A DNA stretch of 6,137 nucleotides from CAZOVK01 sp964583165 (GTDB taxonomy: Bacteria > Bacillota > Clostridia > Lachnospirales > WRAX01): contig CAZOVK010000105.1 in NCBI GenBank assembly GCA_964583165.1, positions 1 through 6,137 of the forward strand. The letters run 5' to 3'. The position numbers and the translations under genes were made by a program. This document shows positions 5,311-6,137 of the stretch, piece after piece; position 1 is the first letter of the stretch; each line of letters begins with the position of its first letter. The notes below the pieces were generated by a model. The model ran no database searches and was not told where the DNA came from. It saw only the letters and a program-made list of their open reading frames with translations.

Positions 5311-6137
5311 TATCCCCTCTGAGTCTTCTTAATGATGGCGCGCGCCGCGATTCGAGCCGTTGCCCACGCGAAATGTAGATTATACCCGCCACAAAGCCCA
5401 TCAACGTCGAGTGTTTCGCCAATGACATAAAGCCCCGAAATGCGCCGTGATTCACAGCTTGAAGGCTCGAACTCCGTAACATCCGCGCCACCACTCGTGA
5501 CCTGCGCCGCATCAAAGCCCTTTGTGCCCGTGATTTTCGTACTTAACCCCTTTATGATAGAGCATAACCGCGATAAGTGCACATCTGTAATCTCTGACGC
5601 TTCCAGACTCAATCGCTCTATACCCGCCATCTTACACAAACACATGCCTAATTTTTTGTTCAAAAAGCCATTAAGAAAATTTTCTGCCGTAAGATACGCC
5701 AAGTCCTTGCGCCGTCTTTCTAACAATGTCATCAGCGCATTAGGTTCATAATCAGCCGCTAAGTCTAATTCAACCCGCGCGTTTTGGTCATTCAACCGCG
5801 CATATACCGACGAGGTATTCATTATCGCAATGCCCGACAAACCATATGATGTAAACAGTATCTCGCCGTCCTCAACATAAGCCGCCCGATTCCGTGACAA
5901 AAGTCTAACACGCGCATTAGCGCGAACGCCATCCAAGCCGTGTAGAGCGGTTTTCTCCGTTAAAAGCGGCACAAGCCCCTGTTTCGCGCCGATTATCCGA
6001 TGCCCCAGCTTGTCCAGCAGTGTATAACAACTGCCATCAGAACCCAAGGCCGCCGACGCGCAACCGCCACCCGCCATGATGATATAACGCGCTCTTACAA
6101 CCGTGCTATCAGTCTTTATTGAGAAACCGTCTTTTTC
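5310..6137 (-). CDS. HI0933/BaiN-family flavoprotein, 5' end outside the window
   Basis: The open frame runs without a stop to the right edge, giving 275 visible residues; the family is usually about 400, so some 130 N-terminal residues including the first FAD motif are missing. The ATG at 6077-6075 is internal: the 20 codons before it are in frame and fit the family, with an RARYIIMAGGG stretch leading into the conserved GGGCASAALGSDG at 23-35. LGHRI and LVPLL follow, as usual here. Near the C-terminus are QVTSGGA and the second nucleotide-binding signature GETLDVDGLCGGYN at 240-253, then a terminal helix. Members are FAD proteins of the NAD(P)/FAD-dependent oxidoreductase type. Most are uncharacterised; BaiN of Clostridium scindens has been linked to bile-acid 7-dehydroxylation. 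Nothing else in the window points to bile acids, so no substrate is assigned. It overlaps the following flavoprotein gene by one base. Confidence 0.92.
   Translation of the reverse strand, partial: EKDGFSIKTDSTVVRARYIIMAGGGCASAALGSDGSCYTLLDKLGHRIIGAKQGLVPLLTEKTALHGLDGVRANARVRLLSRNRAAYVEDGEILFTSYGLSGIAIMNTSSVYARLNDQNARVELDLAADYEPNALMTLLERRRKDLAYLTAENFLNGFLNKKLGMCLCKMAGIERLSLEASEITDVHLSRLCSIIKGLSTKITGTKGFDAAQVTSGGADVTEFEPSSCESRRISGLYVIGETLDVDGLCGGYNLHFAWATARIAARAIIKKTQRG
5314..5320 (-). promoter_or_regulatory. Ribosome binding site within the upstream gene (TAATG junction)
   Basis: Read on the minus strand, AGAGGGG ends three bases before the ATG of the COG2509-type gene; its AGAGG core is at five-base spacing. 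It lies within the last codons of the HI0933-type gene, whose TAA (5312-5310) overlaps the ATG (5310-5308) by one base. This layout is typical of translational re-initiation, so the two flavoproteins are likely made together. Confidence 0.75.

Noticed and set aside
5310..6077. ATG at 6077-6075 as the true start of the HI0933-type gene (255-residue protein)
   Set aside because: The frame stays open to the edge of the window, and the preceding 20 codons encode family-like sequence running straight into the conserved glycine motif. The ATG is therefore an internal methionine and the gene is cut by the window edge.
1..6137. CRISPR array, insertion sequence, tRNA/rRNA, phage or defence genes
   Set aside because: No direct repeat series, terminal inverted repeats, transposase motifs or structured RNA genes were seen. 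Nearly all the sequence is taken up by recognisable protein-coding genes.

Overview
The window is densely coding (about 98%) with roughly balanced base composition. It looks like chromosomal DNA of a Gram-positive member of the Bacillota, most likely class Clostridia. That placement is an inference. It rests on purine-rich Shine-Dalgarno sites before nearly every start, a SpoIID/LytB-type cell-wall protein at the left edge, a Bacillus-like 434-residue pyrimidine-nucleoside phosphorylase, and an Fpg-like protein of the 'MIELPE' type that I associate with Clostridia. No species can be named from the sequence.

Left, rightward block (1-3118): the C-terminal end of a SpoIID/LytB-domain protein; a complete pyrimidine-nucleoside phosphorylase (pdp) starting 16 bp later; and, 12 bp after that, a complete nitroreductase-family flavoprotein. 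A strong GC-rich hairpin then closes this group. After the hairpin comes a complete gene for a divergent Fpg/Nei-family protein. It keeps the H2TH fold signature and the four zinc-finger cysteines, but not the catalytic N-terminal proline or several lesion/DNA-binding basic residues.

Right, leftward block (3131-6137): three genes read right to left, probably as one operon. They are an HI0933/BaiN-family flavoprotein (5' end outside the window), a COG2509-type FAD-dependent dehydrogenase whose ATG overlaps the previous stop by one base, and a small P-loop kinase-like protein 11 bp further on. The two blocks converge at 3118/3131 with a 12-bp gap and no visible terminator.

Functional picture: the left block combines cell-envelope remodelling, pyrimidine nucleoside salvage and flavin-dependent reduction. 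The right block is a pair of uncharacterised FAD-dependent oxidoreductases with a P-loop enzyme. No mobile element, CRISPR array, RNA gene or defence system was found. The region reads as ordinary core or near-core genome. The best candidates for unknown biology are the Fpg-like protein with altered catalytic residues and the coupled flavoprotein pair. There is no gene-free stretch over 300 bases; the longest is the 66-bp gap at 2231-2296.
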